This document shows positions 9,581-19,117 of a stretch of 64,000 nt of DNA, in pieces. The stretch spans positions 1 through 64,000 of the forward strand of contig NCCZ01000014.1 in NCBI GenBank assembly GCA_002279935.1, read 5' to 3'. Positions within the stretch are counted from its first letter, which is position 1. The number at the start of each line of letters is the position of its first letter. Origin of the DNA: Hyphomicrobium sp. 12-62-95 (GTDB taxonomy: Bacteria > Pseudomonadota > Alphaproteobacteria > Rhizobiales > Hyphomicrobiaceae). The translations under genes were made by a program, and so were the position numbers. Under the pieces are notes generated by a model. It was not told the DNA's origin and did not search any database. It was given only the letters and a program-made list of their open reading frames with translations.

Positions 9581-10129
9581 ATGCGGCTCAATGAGATCAA
9601 CGACAACGAAGGCGCCCGCAAGCGCCGCGTCCGCATCGGCCGCGGCATCGGTTCGGGCTGCGGCAAGACCGGCGGTCGCGGCGGCAAGGGCCAGACCGCA
9701 CGCTCGGGCGTCGCCATTGGCGGCTTCGAAGGCGGCCAGATGCCCCTGCATCGCCGCCTGCCCAAGCGCGGCTTCAACAAGTGGCGCGCGAAGGACTTCA
9801 ACGAAATTAACGTCGGCGCACTGCAGAAGGCCGTCGAAGAGGGCAAGCTGAAGGCCGGCCAGTCGGTCGACGTCGCAGCCCTCATCGAAGCCGGCATCCT
9901 GCGCCGTCCGAAAGACGGCCTGCGCATCCTCGGCACGGGCGAACTGAAGTCCAAGCTGACGGTCACCGCCAACGGAGCTTCGGCCTCGGCCAAGGCTGCC
10001 ATTGAACAGGCCGGCGGCTCGCTGAAGATCATCGAGGTCAAGATCCTCGAAGCAGACGAAATGAAGCGCAAGAAGACGGCCGCCAAGAAGGCCGGTTCTG
10101 GCAAGACCAAGGCGAAGTCGGAGGAGTAG
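9581..10129 (+). CDS. rplO: 50S ribosomal protein L15 with Lys-rich C-terminal tail
   Basis: L15 (182 aa) is a late assembly protein with a long Gly/Arg-rich N-terminal arm ([19 protein letters not shown]). The globular domain ends near [12 protein letters not shown] and is followed by about 22 Lys/Ala residues ([19 protein letters not shown]). E. coli L15 has 144 residues. The start at 9581 follows TGAGGAGCG. A 139 bp leader separates it from secY. Confidence 0.96.
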   Translation: MRLNEINDNEGARKRRVRIGRGIGSGCGKTGGRGGKGQTARSGVAIGGFEGGQMPLHRRLPKRGFNKWRAKDFNEINVGALQKAVEEGKLKAGQSVDVAALIEAGILRRPKDGLRILGTGELKSKLTVTANGASASAKAAIEQAGGSLKIIEVKILEADEMKRKKTAAKKAGSGKTKAKSEE

Positions 10130-10130
10130 T

Positions 10131-10240
10131 CTGGTACGGCCGCAGGGGCCCACCCATATCCGTCGACGGATCCACACGCGTGGTACCAGTCCGGGAAGGG
10201 TAAGCCGGTGCGGCCGTCACGGCGTTCAAAAGACGCCGCC
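10131..10240 (+). other. Structured leader between rplO and secY
   Basis: This 139 bp gap is dense in inverted repeats. CTGGTAC at 10131-10137 pairs with GTACCAG at 10183-10189, enclosing the palindromes ATCCGTCGACGGAT and CACGCGTG. A second stem, CGGCGT-TCAAAAG-ACGCCG, lies downstream near 10218-10236. Neither is followed by a uridine tract, so they are not simple terminators. They could tune secY expression relative to the ribosomal genes, or act as RNA processing sites. Confidence 0.4.
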
Positions 10241-10268
10241 CGGCTGACGATGGTCAGGAGAGAGCACG

Positions 10269-11639
10269 ATGGTTTCCGCTGCCGAGCAGCTTGCCTCGAA
10301 CATGAACTTCGGTGCCTTCGCGAAAGCGCAGGACCTGAAGCAGCGCCTGTGGTTTACCCTTGGCGCGCTCCTCGTCTATCGCCTCGGAACCTTCATTCCG
10401 CTCCCCGGCATTAACGCGGCCGCCTTTGCGGAAGCCTTCAAAGCCCAGTCATCGGGCATCCTCGGCATGTTCAACATGTTCGCAGGCGGCGCCGTCGAGC
10501 GTCTCGCGATCTTCGCGTTGAACATCATGCCGTACATCTCCGCGTCGATCATTATCCAGATCATGACGTCGGTCTCGCCCAAGCTCGAAGCCCTCAAGAA
10601 AGAGGGCGAGAGTGGCCGCAAGCAAATCAACCAGTACACGCGCTACCTGACCGTCGTTCTGGCGACGCTGCAGGCATACGGTATCGCGATCGGCCTTGAA
10701 GGCTCGTCCTCGGGCGCGGCGGGCTCCATCGTCACCGATCCGGGCTGGTTCTTCCGTTTCTCGACCGTCATCACGCTCGTCGGCGGCACCATGTTCCTGA
10801 TGTGGCTGGGCGAGCAGATCACGCAGCGCGGCGTCGGCAACGGCATCTCGCTCATCATTTTCGCAGGCATCGTCGCAGGGCTTCCCGCAGCCGTCGCCGG
10901 TCTCTTCGAACTGGCCCGCGCCGGTTCGATTTCGACGCCGCTCCTGTTCGCCCTCATCATCATGATGCTGGCCGTCGTCGCTGCCGTCGTCTTCATCGAA
11001 CGCGCGCAGCGCCGCCTGCTGATCCAGTATCCCAAGCGCCAGATCGGCACCGGGATGGCACAGGGCGAGTCGTCTCACTTGCCGTTGAAGCTGAACTCCG
11101 CCGGCGTGATCCCGCCTATCTTCGCCTCCTCGCTCCTCCTTCTGCCGATCACGGCCGCCCAGTTCATGGGATCCGGCGGCGGCCAGGGCACCGAATGGCT
11201 GAATTCCGTCGTCGCGTCCCTTGGCATGGGCCAGCCGCTGCACATGCTCCTCACGGCGGCGCTCATCATCTTCTTTGCGTTTTTCTACACCGCACTCGTC
11301 TTCAATCCGAAAGAAACGGCAGACAACCTGCGCAAATACGGCGGCTTCCTGCCCGGTATTCGCCCCGGTGAGAAAACAGCCGAATATATCGACTACGTCT
11401 TGACCCGCATCACCTTCGTTGGCGCCCTCTATCTCGCCGCCGTCTGCGTGCTGCCCGAATTCCTCGTCTCCTACGCCGCCCTGCCGTTCTACTTCGGCGG
11501 CACCTCGCTCCTGATCGCCGTCTCAGTCACCATGGACACGGTCGCCCAGATCCAAAGCCATCTGCTCGCGCATCAGTACGAGGGCCTCATCAAGAAGGCC
11601 AAGCTGCGCGGCGCGACCAACAATAGGGGTCGCCGGTGA
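10269..11639 (+). CDS. secY: Protein translocase subunit SecY
   Basis: SecY (456 aa) is the ten-helix channel of the Sec translocon in the inner membrane. Family signatures are visible: [19 protein letters not shown] in helix 1, [20 protein letters not shown] in the plug and helix 2b region, and [20 protein letters not shown] near helix 8-9. The ATG at 10269 follows AGGAGAGAGCACG. The TGA stop overlaps the GTG start of adk by three bases. Confidence 0.98.
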   Translation: MVSAAEQLASNMNFGAFAKAQDLKQRLWFTLGALLVYRLGTFIPLPGINAAAFAEAFKAQSSGILGMFNMFAGGAVERLAIFALNIMPYISASIIIQIMTSVSPKLEALKKEGESGRKQINQYTRYLTVVLATLQAYGIAIGLEGSSSGAAGSIVTDPGWFFRFSTVITLVGGTMFLMWLGEQITQRGVGNGISLIIFAGIVAGLPAAVAGLFELARAGSISTPLLFALIIMMLAVVAAVVFIERAQRRLLIQYPKRQIGTGMAQGESSHLPLKLNSAGVIPPIFASSLLLLPITAAQFMGSGGGQGTEWLNSVVASLGMGQPLHMLLTAALIIFFAFFYTALVFNPKETADNLRKYGGFLPGIRPGEKTAEYIDYVLTRITFVGALYLAAVCVLPEFLVSYAALPFYFGGTSLLIAVSVTMDTVAQIQSHLLAHQYEGLIKKAKLRGATNNRGRR

Positions 11640-12223
11640 ACTTGATCCTTCTGGGACCGCCCGGCGCGGGCAAGGGCACGCAAGCCCAGGTGCTGGCCGA
11701 CAAGCACGGCCTCGTGCAGCTCTCCACCGGAGACATGCTGCGCGCCGCCGTGAAAGCTGGCAGCGAGATCGGCAAGAAGGCTGAAGCGGTGATGAAGTCG
11801 GGCGGTCTCGTTTCCGACGAAATCGTCATTGGCATCATCGCCGACCGCATCGAACAGCCCGATTGCGCCAAAGGCTTCATTCTCGACGGCTTCCCCCGCA
11901 CCCTTAAGCAGGCGGATGCGCTGGGCGCTCTCCTGGACTCGAAGGGCAAGTCCCTCGATGCCGTCATCGAAATCAAAGTCGACGATACAATTCTTGTGTC
12001 GCGCATCGAAACCCGCGCCCGCGAAACGCTGGCCGCTGGCGGAACGGTGCGTGCCGACGACAATGCCGAAGCGTTAAAGACTCGTCTCATGGCCTACTAC
12101 CGCGAGACCGCGCCGCTCATCGGCTACTACTACGCGAACCGGACACTTCTGACGATCGACGGCATGGCCCCGATCAATGAAGTCTCCGCGCAGATCGAAG
12201 CCATCCTGAAGGGGGTGGCATAG
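11636..12223 (+). CDS. adk: Adenylate kinase
   Basis: Adenylate kinase (195 aa) interconverts ATP + AMP and 2 ADP. The P-loop [10 protein letters not shown] is at residues 8-17, the AMP-binding region is [16 protein letters not shown], and the FILDGFPRT motif follows. It has the short LID form without zinc cysteines, common in alphaproteobacteria. It starts with GTG at 11636 inside the secY stop codon, which implies coupled translation. It is the last gene before a 250 bp gap. Confidence 0.97.
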   Translation: MNLILLGPPGAGKGTQAQVLADKHGLVQLSTGDMLRAAVKAGSEIGKKAEAVMKSGGLVSDEIVIGIIADRIEQPDCAKGFILDGFPRTLKQADALGALLDSKGKSLDAVIEIKVDDTILVSRIETRARETLAAGGTVRADDNAEALKTRLMAYYRETAPLIGYYYANRTLLTIDGMAPINEVSAQIEAILKGVA

Positions 12224-12291
12224 GCGTGACGCAGTGGTGCAACGGCGGTTAATGCCCCGTCTGGACCGGTGTGACACGTTTGTTTGAATGG

Positions 12292-12320
12292 TTGACTGAG
12301 GAATAGTGGCGAGCTACAAC
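12292..12320 (+). promoter_or_regulatory. Likely promoter for rpsM-rpsK-rpoA-rplQ
   Basis: TTGACT at 12292-12297 and TACAAC at 12315-12320 are separated by exactly 17 bases, a good housekeeping sigma-factor promoter. It lies in the 250 bp gap between adk and rpsM, the longest gap within the cluster, and leaves an untranslated leader of about 145 bases. The match is visual; transcription from here is inferred. Confidence 0.55.
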
Positions 12321-12473
12321 ACCGCGCTTTCATGACGCAGGGTTGATGGAATTGGCCGGGCGAAGGATCCCTCGCAAGGCTGGTTTCGTTTCGTTTTAGC
12401 TGGCAATAACAACGGCTTGGCATTTCCGATCGGGGAGCCCGGCTACACGGACTAGAAAGCCCAGGAGAAGATC

Positions 12474-12845
12474 GTGGCTCGTATCGCAGGTGTGAACATC
12501 CCGACCCAGAAGCGCGTCGTCATCGCGCTCCAGTACATTCACGGGATCGGCCCGAAATTCGCTGAGAAAATTTGCTCAGCCGTTGGCATTCCTGCCGAGC
12601 GCCGCGTCAGTCAGTTGACCGACGCCGAAGTCCTCCAGATCCGCGAAACCATCGACCGCGATTACATCGTCGAGGGCGACCTTCGCCGCGAAGTTTCGCA
12701 GAACATCAAGCGCCTGATGGATCTCGGTTGCTACCGCGGTCTGCGTCACCGCAAGGGCCTCCCCGTTCGCGGCCAGCGCACGCACACGAATGCCCGTACC
12801 CGCAAGGGTCCGGCCAAGCCCATCGCCGGCAAGAAGAAGGCCTAA
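12474..12845 (+). CDS. rpsM: 30S ribosomal protein S13
   Basis: S13 (123 aa) bridges the head of 30S to L5 and contacts P-site t[23 protein letters not shown] and the helix-two-turn-helix motif are followed by the basic C-terminal tail ([20 protein letters not shown]). GTG start at 12474 with AGGAG nine bases upstream. First gene of the alpha-type unit. Confidence 0.97.
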   Translation: MARIAGVNIPTQKRVVIALQYIHGIGPKFAEKICSAVGIPAERRVSQLTDAEVLQIRETIDRDYIVEGDLRREVSQNIKRLMDLGCYRGLRHRKGLPVRGQRTHTNARTRKGPAKPIAGKKKA

Positions 12846-12952
12846 GAAATTCGCGACCGGACATTCGCCCGCAGCCATGCTCGGGCCGGTGGCCGGTCGC
12901 AGTCATGCATGAATAAATGGGCCCCGATCGGGTGCCGAGGAGTTGAGAGACG

Positions 12953-13354
12953 ATGGCTAAGGAACAGGCCCAGGGCCGCGCGAAGGTTCGCCGCCGCGAA
13001 AAGAAGAACATCACGTCCGGCGTCGCGCACGTCAACGCGTCGTTCAACAACACCATGATCACCATCACCGACGCGCAGGGCAACACGCTCGCCTGGTCTT
13101 CGTCGGGCACGATGGGCTTCAAGGGCTCGCGCAAGTCGACGCCGTTCGCCGCGCAGATGGCCGCCGAAGATGCCGGCAAGAAGGCCCAGGAGCATGGCGT
13201 GAAGGTGCTCGAAGTCGAAGTCTGCGGTCCCGGTTCCGGCCGCGAAAGCGCGCTGCGTGCGCTGCAGGCCGTTGGCTTCCAGATTACCTCGATCCGCGAT
13301 GTTACGCCGATCCCGCATAACGGTTGCCGTCCGCGCAAGCGTCGCCGCGTTTAA
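12953..13354 (+). CDS. rpsK: 30S ribosomal protein S11
   Basis: S11 (133 aa) forms part of the mRNA exit platform. [20 protein letters not shown] and the C-terminal [20 protein letters not shown] are conserved. The ATG at 12953 follows GAGGAGTTGAGAGACG. The 107 bp upstream and 165 bp downstream are untranslated. Confidence 0.97.
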   Translation: MAKEQAQGRAKVRRREKKNITSGVAHVNASFNNTMITITDAQGNTLAWSSSGTMGFKGSRKSTPFAAQMAAEDAGKKAQEHGVKVLEVEVCGPGSGRESALRALQAVGFQITSIRDVTPIPHNGCRPRKRRRV

Positions 13355-13519
13355 TTGAATTTTCCCGGACGCGCGGGGTCCCTGCCCTTCGCGTCCGTAT
13401 TGTGCATTCCGGCCGGCCGCACAAATGCCCCCTGATGCGGGCCGGATCGATAGACCCCTGGGTACATATGCTCGCGCCTTTGGGCGGGCGCGCGCTTGCA
13501 ACCTGAGAGAGGCCACCAC

Positions 13520-14548
13520 GTGACCAGCAACGTTCTGCAGAAGAATTGGCAAGACCTCATCAAGCCGACCAAGCTTGAAATCATCCCGGGCCGCGACCGC
13601 ACGCGCCTGGCCACCGTGATCGCCGAACCGCTCGAGCGCGGCTTTGGCATGACGCTCGGCAACGCGCTTCGCCGCGTGCTGCTGTCGTCGCTCCAGGGCG
13701 CCGCCATCAAGACCGTGCAGATCGACGGCGTGCTGCACGAGTTCTCGTCGATTGCCGGCGTCCGCGAAGACGTCACCGACATCATCCTCAACATTAAGGA
13801 AATCGCGCTCCGTCTGCATTCGGACGGCATCAAGCGCATGGTCTTGAAGAAGGAAGGCGCGGGTCCGGTGAAGGCCGGTGACATCGAAGTCTCCTCCGAT
13901 GTCGAAATCCTGAACCCTGAGCACGTCATCTGCCACCTCGACCAGGGTGCATCCGTGCGCATGGAGTTCACCACCGACATGGGCAAGGGCTACGTCCCCG
14001 CCGACCGCAACCGCCCGGATGATGCGCCCATCGGCCTCATCGCCGTCGACAGCATCTACACGCCCGTCAAGAAGGTCTCCTACAAAGTCGAGAACACCCG
14101 CGAAGGTCAGATCCTCGACTATGACAAGCTGACCATGACGGTTGAGACCGACGGCTCGGTCCGCGCCGAAGATGCCGTGGCGCTTGCCGCCCGCATCCTC
14201 CAGGATCAGCTCGCCGTCTTCATCAACTTCGAAGAGCCCAAGAAGCCGCAGGAAGAGCAGCGCCATCCGGAGCTGGCCTTCAATGCAGCCCTCCTCAAGA
14301 AGGTCGACGAACTCGAACTGTCGGTCCGCTCGGCCAATTGCTTGAAGAACGACAACATCGTTTACATCGGCGACCTCATCCAGAAGACCGAAGCCGAGAT
14401 GCTGCGCACCCCGAACTTCGGCCGCAAGTCGCTCAACGAGATCAAGGAAGTCTTGGCGTCCATGGGCCTCCACCTCGGCATGGAAGTGCCGAACTGGCCG
14501 CCGGACAACATCGAGGAACTCGCCAAGCGCTTCGAAGATCAGTATTAA
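13520..14548 (+). CDS. rpoA: DNA-directed RNA polymerase subunit alpha
   Basis: The alpha subunit (342 aa) dimerises to nucleate RNA polymerase and reads UP elements and activators through its C-terminal domain. The N-terminal domain (about 1-230) contains [20 protein letters not shown]; the C-terminal domain (about 255-320) has [15 protein letters not shown] and [15 protein letters not shown] use GTG 13520 ([20 protein letters not shown]), which has GAGAGAGG upstream. An in-frame TTG at 13496 gives a non-homologous extension. The acidic linker is rich in [11 protein letters not shown]. Confidence 0.97.
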   Translation: MTSNVLQKNWQDLIKPTKLEIIPGRDRTRLATVIAEPLERGFGMTLGNALRRVLLSSLQGAAIKTVQIDGVLHEFSSIAGVREDVTDIILNIKEIALRLHSDGIKRMVLKKEGAGPVKAGDIEVSSDVEILNPEHVICHLDQGASVRMEFTTDMGKGYVPADRNRPDDAPIGLIAVDSIYTPVKKVSYKVENTREGQILDYDKLTMTVETDGSVRAEDAVALAARILQDQLAVFINFEEPKKPQEEQRHPELAFNAALLKKVDELELSVRSANCLKNDNIVYIGDLIQKTEAEMLRTPNFGRKSLNEIKEVLASMGLHLGMEVPNWPPDNIEELAKRFEDQY

Positions 14549-14665
14549 ACGCGCGTTGCGGCCGGCTCCCCGGAAGGGGAGGTGCCATCCGCAAAACAAA
14601 GACCAACGAGGCGAGGCCGTAGAACCTCCCCGTAACAACCGGTAGAGAAAAAGAGAGACAGACCC

Positions 14666-15097
14666 ATGCGTCACGGAAGTTTAGGCCGGCGGTTCAACCG
14701 CGATAGCGCCCATCGCCAAGCCATGTTCTCCAACATGGCAGCAGCCCTCATCAAGCACGAGCAGATCGTCACGACGCTGCCCAAGGCAAAAGACCTGAAG
14801 CGCGTCATCGACAAGTACATCACGCTGGCCAAGCGCGGTGACCTAAACTCGCGCCGCCTCGCCGCCGCTCGCCTGCGCGACGAGGACATGGTCAAGAAGT
14901 TGTTCGACGTTCTGGCCCCGCGCTACAAGAACCGCAACGGCGGCTATTCGCGCGTTCTGAAAGCCGGCTTCCGCTACGGCGACAGCGCGCCGCGCGCCGT
15001 CATCGAACTCGTCGACCGCGACGAGAGCGTCAAGGGCGCTGATGACAAGGCCCGCCACGAAGCCGACGTCGCCGCCCGCGAAGCAGCGGGCGTCTAA
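14666..15097 (+). CDS. rplQ: 50S ribosomal protein L17
   Basis: L17 (143 aa) sits near the tunnel exit. [20 protein letters not shown] and the [18 protein letters not shown] motif identify it. The C-terminal 20 residues are charged ([19 protein letters not shown]). It is the last gene of the ribosomal cluster, followed 22 bp later by a strong terminator. Confidence 0.97.
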   Translation: MRHGSLGRRFNRDSAHRQAMFSNMAAALIKHEQIVTTLPKAKDLKRVIDKYITLAKRGDLNSRRLAAARLRDEDMVKKLFDVLAPRYKNRNGGYSRVLKAGFRYGDSAPRAVIELVDRDESVKGADDKARHEADVAAREAAGV

Positions 15098-15119
15098 GTC
15101 GAAACGTCCATCGTTTGCA

Positions 15120-15160
15120 AACCGCTCGCCGTCAACAACGGCGGGCGGTTTTTGCTTTTT
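15120..15160 (+). terminator. Rho-independent terminator after rplQ
   Basis: Arms AACCGCTCGCCGT (15120-15132) and ACGGCGGGCGGTT (15138-15150) pair over 13 positions with one G-T wobble, loop CAACA, followed by TTTGCTTTTT. This closes the alpha-type ribosomal unit. Confidence 0.9.
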
Positions 15161-15305
15161 GGACACTCCGAACAGGAACCCCGGCAAGGCGCGGTGGGTC
15201 GCCCCCCCAGCATTTGACCGCCCAACGCCTTTCTCTTGCGCGGCCGATATCCTATATCGACCATCGGAGTTGCCGTTTCCGAGAGCCGAACACACCGAGG
15301 ATTTG

Positions 15306-16745
15306 ATGCGAAACCGCGCTGCCGCCTGGGTTTTGAGCCTTGCCGGGCTCCTCGCCGTACTGTCCCTCTTCGAATTTGCCTCCACAACGCGCACTGAGGC
15401 CCAGAAGGCCGAAAAGCAGGCCCCTCCGTCGCGCGAGATGGTGCAGTATTCCTTCGCCCCCATCGCCCGCAAAGCCTCCCCCGCCGTCGTCAACGTCTAT
15501 GTCCGCCGCCGCGTCCAGGCCTTCTCCTCGCCCTTCGCCAATGATCCTTTCTTCCGCCAGTTTTTCGGCGAACGCTTCGGCCGTCCCTCCGAGCGCGTGC
15601 AATCGTCCCTCGGCTCCGGCGTCATTGTCTCGCGCGACGGCACCATCGTCACCAACACACATGTCATCAAAGGGCGCGGCGAAACCGAAATCCGCGTCGC
15701 GCTGACCGACAAACGCGAGTTCGACGCCCGCGTCGTGTTACAGGACGACAAAACAGACATTGCGATCCTCAAGATCGAAGGCGGCGACAACCGCTTCCCG
15801 ACCATCGATTTGGAAGACAGCGACACCCTCGAAGTCGGCGACCTCGTGCTCGCCATCGGCAATCCCTTCGGCGTCGGCCAGACGGTCACCTCCGGCATCG
15901 TCTCCGCGCTCGCGCGCACCGAAATCGGCAAGTCCGACAGCCAGGTCTTCGTTCAGACCGACGCCGCCATCAATCCCGGCAACTCGGGCGGCGCGCTCGT
16001 GGATATGTCGGGCCGCCTCGTCGGCATCAATACGATGATCTTCAGCCAGTCAGGCGGCTCCCAGGGTATCGGCTTCGCGATCCCCTCGAACCTCGTCCGC
16101 CTCTATGTCGATAGCGCCGCCAGCGGCCGCAAGGTCGAGCGTCCCTGGCTCGGCGCCCTTCTTGAACCCATGACGCGCGATATTGCCGATGCGCTGGGCC
16201 TCGACCGCATCTCCGGCGCCGTGGTCTCGCGGGTCTCCAATCGCGGGCCCGGAGCGACCGCGGGGCTGCAGGCAGGCGACGTCATCACACGCGTCGATGG
16301 GTTCGAGGTCTCCGATCCCCGCGCCGTCTATTACCGGCTCACCACGCGCGGCGTCGGCAACACCGCCCGCATCGACTTGTTGCGCAATCGCCGCCCGGTC
16401 ACCATCGATCTGACGCTCGCCGCACCTCCGCAACCCGGCAAAGACGACGTCCGTAACCTCGCCGGCCAGCACCCCTTTGATGGTGCCCGCGTGTCGAACA
16501 TCTTGCCGGGCCTTGCCGATGAACTTGGCATCGACGAAGGCGACGGCGTCGCCATTGTGTCCTTGCGTCAAGGCTCAGTTGCGCAGCGCCTCGGCTTCCA
16601 GCCGGGCGACGTGATCACCGAACTCCAGCAGCAGCGGATCGACACCATCGCCGATCTCGAACAGCTTCTCACCACCCGTCAGCGCACATGGTACGTCGGC
16701 ATCCGCCGCGACCAGAAAGCCATGATCCTTCAGGTTCCAGGGTGA
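15306..16745 (+). CDS. DegP/DegQ-like periplasmic serine protease with two PDZ domains
   Basis: A 479-aa HtrA family protease that degrades or holds misfolded envelope proteins. One N-terminal hydrophobic segment (residues 7-24) is a signal peptide or anchor. The trypsin-like domain has the triad His119 (TNTHVI), Asp151 (KTDIAIL) and Ser227 (NPGNSGGA). Two PDZ domains follow, at about residues 275-375 and 390-479. The start at ATG 15306 is chosen because the upstream reading frame is non-homologous and contains the rplQ terminator. It is 42 bp upstream of rarA. Whether it is DegP or DegQ is not distinguishable here. Confidence 0.93.
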   Translation: MRNRAAAWVLSLAGLLAVLSLFEFASTTRTEAQKAEKQAPPSREMVQYSFAPIARKASPAVVNVYVRRRVQAFSSPFANDPFFRQFFGERFGRPSERVQSSLGSGVIVSRDGTIVTNTHVIKGRGETEIRVALTDKREFDARVVLQDDKTDIAILKIEGGDNRFPTIDLEDSDTLEVGDLVLAIGNPFGVGQTVTSGIVSALARTEIGKSDSQVFVQTDAAINPGNSGGALVDMSGRLVGINTMIFSQSGGSQGIGFAIPSNLVRLYVDSAASGRKVERPWLGALLEPMTRDIADALGLDRISGAVVSRVSNRGPGATAGLQAGDVITRVDGFEVSDPRAVYYRLTTRGVGNTARIDLLRNRRPVTIDLTLAAPPQPGKDDVRNLAGQHPFDGARVSNILPGLADELGIDEGDGVAIVSLRQGSVAQRLGFQPGDVITELQQQRIDTIADLEQLLTTRQRTWYVGIRRDQKAMILQVPG

Positions 16746-16787
16746 GCTGCGGTTTCACTCGCCGTTCGGCCGTCCTATAACCGCCCC

Positions 16788-18098
16788 ATGAGCAATCTGT
16801 TCGAAGCCGCCGGTCTGGAGAAAAGCGCCCCCCGCCCGCTCGCCGATCGTCTGCGTCCGCGCACGCTGTCCGAAGTGACGGGCCAGGATCACCTCGTCGG
16901 CCCCGACGGCAAACTGACCCGCCTCCTCAAAGGCGGCCGTCTACCGAGCCTGATCCTTTGGGGTCCACCCGGCTGTGGCAAAACCACGATCGCCCGCCTG
17001 CTCGCCGGCGAAACCAACTTAGCCTTCGAACAGCTCTCCGCCATTTTCTCCGGCGTGCAGGACCTGCGCAAAGCCTTCGACAAAGCCAAGCTCAACCGCG
17101 AGCAGGGCAGGGGCACGCTGCTCTTCATCGACGAGATCCACCGCTTCAACCGGTCCCAGCAGGATAGCTTCCTGCCGCACGTCGAAGATGGCACCATCAC
17201 GCTCGTCGGCGCGACGACCGAAAATCCCTCCTTCGAACTCAACGCCGCTCTGCTCTCCCGCGCGATCGTCCTCACGCTGAACCGTCTCGACGACGCAGCC
17301 CTTGACAGTCTCCTCCAACGGGCCGAAGCCGAAAGCGGCCGCGCCCTTCCCCTCGATGACGACGCGCGCATCGGCCTCGTCCAGATGGCCGACGGCGACG
17401 GCCGCGCCATCCTTAACCTCGCCGAAGATGTCTTCGCCACCGTCCCCGAGGGCACCGCGCCGATCAACCGCGAAGACCTCGTCGGCATCGTCCAGCGCCG
17501 CGCGCCGATCTACGACAAGGGCCGCGAAGGCCATTACAACCTGATCTCCGCCCTGCATAAATCCGTGCGCGGCTCCGATCCCGACGCCGCGCTCTACTGG
17601 TTTGCGCGCATGCTGGAAGGGGGAGAGGACCGCCTCTTCCTCGCCCGCCGCCTCGTGCGCATGGCGGTCGAAGACATTGGCCTTGCCGATCCACAGGCCC
17701 TCGTCATCACCAACGCCGCCAAGGACGCCTACGAATTCTTGGGCTCCCCCGAAGGCGAACTAGCGCTCAGCCAAGCCGTCATCTATCTCGCCACCGCGCC
17801 CAAATCGAACGCCAACTATGTCGCCTACAAAGCAGCGATGCGCGCCGCGCGCGACCAAGGCTCGCTCTCCCCACCCAAAATCATCCTCAACGCGCCCACT
17901 AAGTTCATGGAGGAAGAGGGCTACGGCGATGGCTATCAGTATGACCACGATGCCCCCGATGGGTTCTCCGGTCAGAACTACTTCCCCGACGAAATGAAGC
18001 GCCGCCCGCTCTACTACGATCCCCCCGAGCGCGGCTTTGAGCGCGAGATCAGAAAGCGCCTCGACTATTGGGCATCCTTGCGCAAAAAGCGCGGGTAA
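16788..18098 (+). CDS. rarA: Replication-associated recombination protein A (AAA+ ATPase)
   Basis: RarA/MgsA (436 aa) acts at stalled replication forks. Walker A GPPGCGKT is at residues 59-66 and Walker B LLFIDEIHRFN follows. The sensor region VGATTENPSFELN and the C-terminal tetramerisation domain (YWFARMLEGGEDRLFLARRL) match the family. Length is normal. It begins 42 bp after the protease gene. Confidence 0.95.
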   Translation: MSNLFEAAGLEKSAPRPLADRLRPRTLSEVTGQDHLVGPDGKLTRLLKGGRLPSLILWGPPGCGKTTIARLLAGETNLAFEQLSAIFSGVQDLRKAFDKAKLNREQGRGTLLFIDEIHRFNRSQQDSFLPHVEDGTITLVGATTENPSFELNAALLSRAIVLTLNRLDDAALDSLLQRAEAESGRALPLDDDARIGLVQMADGDGRAILNLAEDVFATVPEGTAPINREDLVGIVQRRAPIYDKGREGHYNLISALHKSVRGSDPDAALYWFARMLEGGEDRLFLARRLVRMAVEDIGLADPQALVITNAAKDAYEFLGSPEGELALSQAVIYLATAPKSNANYVAYKAAMRAARDQGSLSPPKIILNAPTKFMEEEGYGDGYQYDHDAPDGFSGQNYFPDEMKRRPLYYDPPERGFEREIRKRLDYWASLRKKRG

Positions 18099-18149
18099 CA
18101 CTGTCTTGAGCCGGTGCGGTCACCGTCTGGCGCTCCCGCTGGCGGATGC

Positions 18150-18155
18150 TATAGT
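18150..18155 (+). promoter_or_regulatory. Possible -10 element upstream of the Tae4-like gene
   Basis: TATAGT at 18150-18155 lies 70 bp upstream of the amidase start, in the gap after rarA. No convincing -35 hexamer stands 17 bases upstream, so this is a weak call. It would allow transcription independent of rarA. Confidence 0.3.
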
Positions 18156-18225
18156 CTGCCCCGACGCGGGGGCGGGAACGTGGGCGACGGCCGACTGACG
18201 GCGCGCCGCGGTGGAGTGGGTTGGA

Positions 18226-18771
18226 ATGATTGCATTCAAGGACCTCTGGTACGGCCACCCCATCAATGAGAGCGTGCAGTCGCCCTGTTTGGCGCCGCAG
18301 GATCTGACCAACCTGGAAGGCCGCCAGATCAAGAAGGCGTTTCCGGTGTTCTCCAATCAGTGCGCCATCCGCATGGGTGTTGCGCTGCGCCGCGCCGGCG
18401 TTCAGCCCGCTCAGATCGGTAGCTGTACGCACTGCGGCGTCCATCCCCGAGAAGAGATGCACGTCATCAATGCCAGCCAGCTCGCCAACGCGATTGCCCG
18501 CGCCAACATCGCAGGCCTGGGACCGACAGAAAAATATACCGGCGCCGATGCCGCACAGTTCTATCACAAGATCTTCGGCCGCACCGGCATCATCTATATC
18601 CAGGACTATTGGCACCGCTCAACCGACCAGGGCCGCGCCACCGGCGACCACATCGATGTCTGGAACGGCTATCGCTCCAGTGCCAAGTGGCTGATGGAAT
18701 GGTTCTCGTGGGTGGGCTACTACTCCAACTACGCTGGCGCCGGCGAAATCTGGTTCTGGGAAGTCAAATGA
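18226..18771 (+). CDS. Tae4-like type VI secretion amidase effector
   Basis: A 181-aa protein resembling Tae4, a papain-like amidase that cleaves the D-Glu-mDAP bond of peptidoglycan stems after delivery by a type VI secretion system. The nucleophile motif SNQCAIRMG places Cys46 as catalytic, and GDHIDVWNG supplies His142; GRTGIIYIQDYW precedes it as in Tae4. There is no signal peptide, as expected for an injected effector. ATG 18226 is chosen (GGAG nine bases upstream) over GTG 18211. No secretion genes lie nearby. The next gene, 43 bp downstream, is a small membrane protein that does not look like a Tai4 immunity protein. A host-acting or cell-wall recycling role is also possible. Confidence 0.82.
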   Translation: MIAFKDLWYGHPINESVQSPCLAPQDLTNLEGRQIKKAFPVFSNQCAIRMGVALRRAGVQPAQIGSCTHCGVHPREEMHVINASQLANAIARANIAGLGPTEKYTGADAAQFYHKIFGRTGIIYIQDYWHRSTDQGRATGDHIDVWNGYRSSAKWLMEWFSWVGYYSNYAGAGEIWFWEVK

Positions 18772-18814
18772 GAACGGCCTTGCGAATGCCGCACCCGCAT
18801 CACCGGAGGACTGA

Positions 18815-19051
18815 ATGCGCTATCTCGCAGCGATGATCTTCGCGGCCACCTTTGCCGCCGTCACGACGTTCTTCCTGGCCACGCCCGTCGCGTCTTGGGC
18901 CGTCGACCAGATGAAATTTGATAGCCCCGATCAGGTCGCCGATCTGCACTCGGCCATCTTCCTCGGGATTAATCTTTTCGCCATGCTGATCGGCTGGACC
19001 ATCGGCTGGGCGCTGGGCCGCAGTCTGTCCGCCACCCCCGACGACGATTGA
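18815..19051 (+). CDS. Small two-helix membrane protein, function unknown
   Basis: This 78-aa protein is not recognised. It has two hydrophobic segments (about residues 4-27 and 47-67), a short loop of about 18 residues and an acidic C-terminus (TPDDD). GGAGGA stands four bases before the ATG. It probably shares a transcript with the upstream Tae4-like gene. It is a candidate, though atypical, immunity partner, since Tai4 proteins are periplasmic and larger; it may equally be unrelated. Confidence 0.7.
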   Translation: MRYLAAMIFAATFAAVTTFFLATPVASWAVDQMKFDSPDQVADLHSAIFLGINLFAMLIGWTIGWALGRSLSATPDDD

Positions 19052-19117
19052 TCCTTTGCGTTAACAGCAGGCCCCGGGCTATATGAGCGCTGAAAAGCCG
19101 GTTTTCTAAAGGGCGCC

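Noticed and set aside
15042..15305. Extended N-terminus of the DegP-like protease
   Set aside because: It overlaps the end of rplQ and the terminator; the signal peptide begins at ATG 15306.
18226..18771. Interpretation of the amidase as an ordinary NlpC/P60 endopeptidase
   Set aside because: The GRTGIIY...GDHIDVWNG arrangement and NQCAIRM nucleophile motif fit Tae4 better; the true NlpC/P60 gene at 60730 looks different.
19052..19117. Fluoride riboswitch upstream of crcB
   Set aside because: The 66 bp gap does not show the conserved pseudoknot core; crcB is more likely read with upstream genes.
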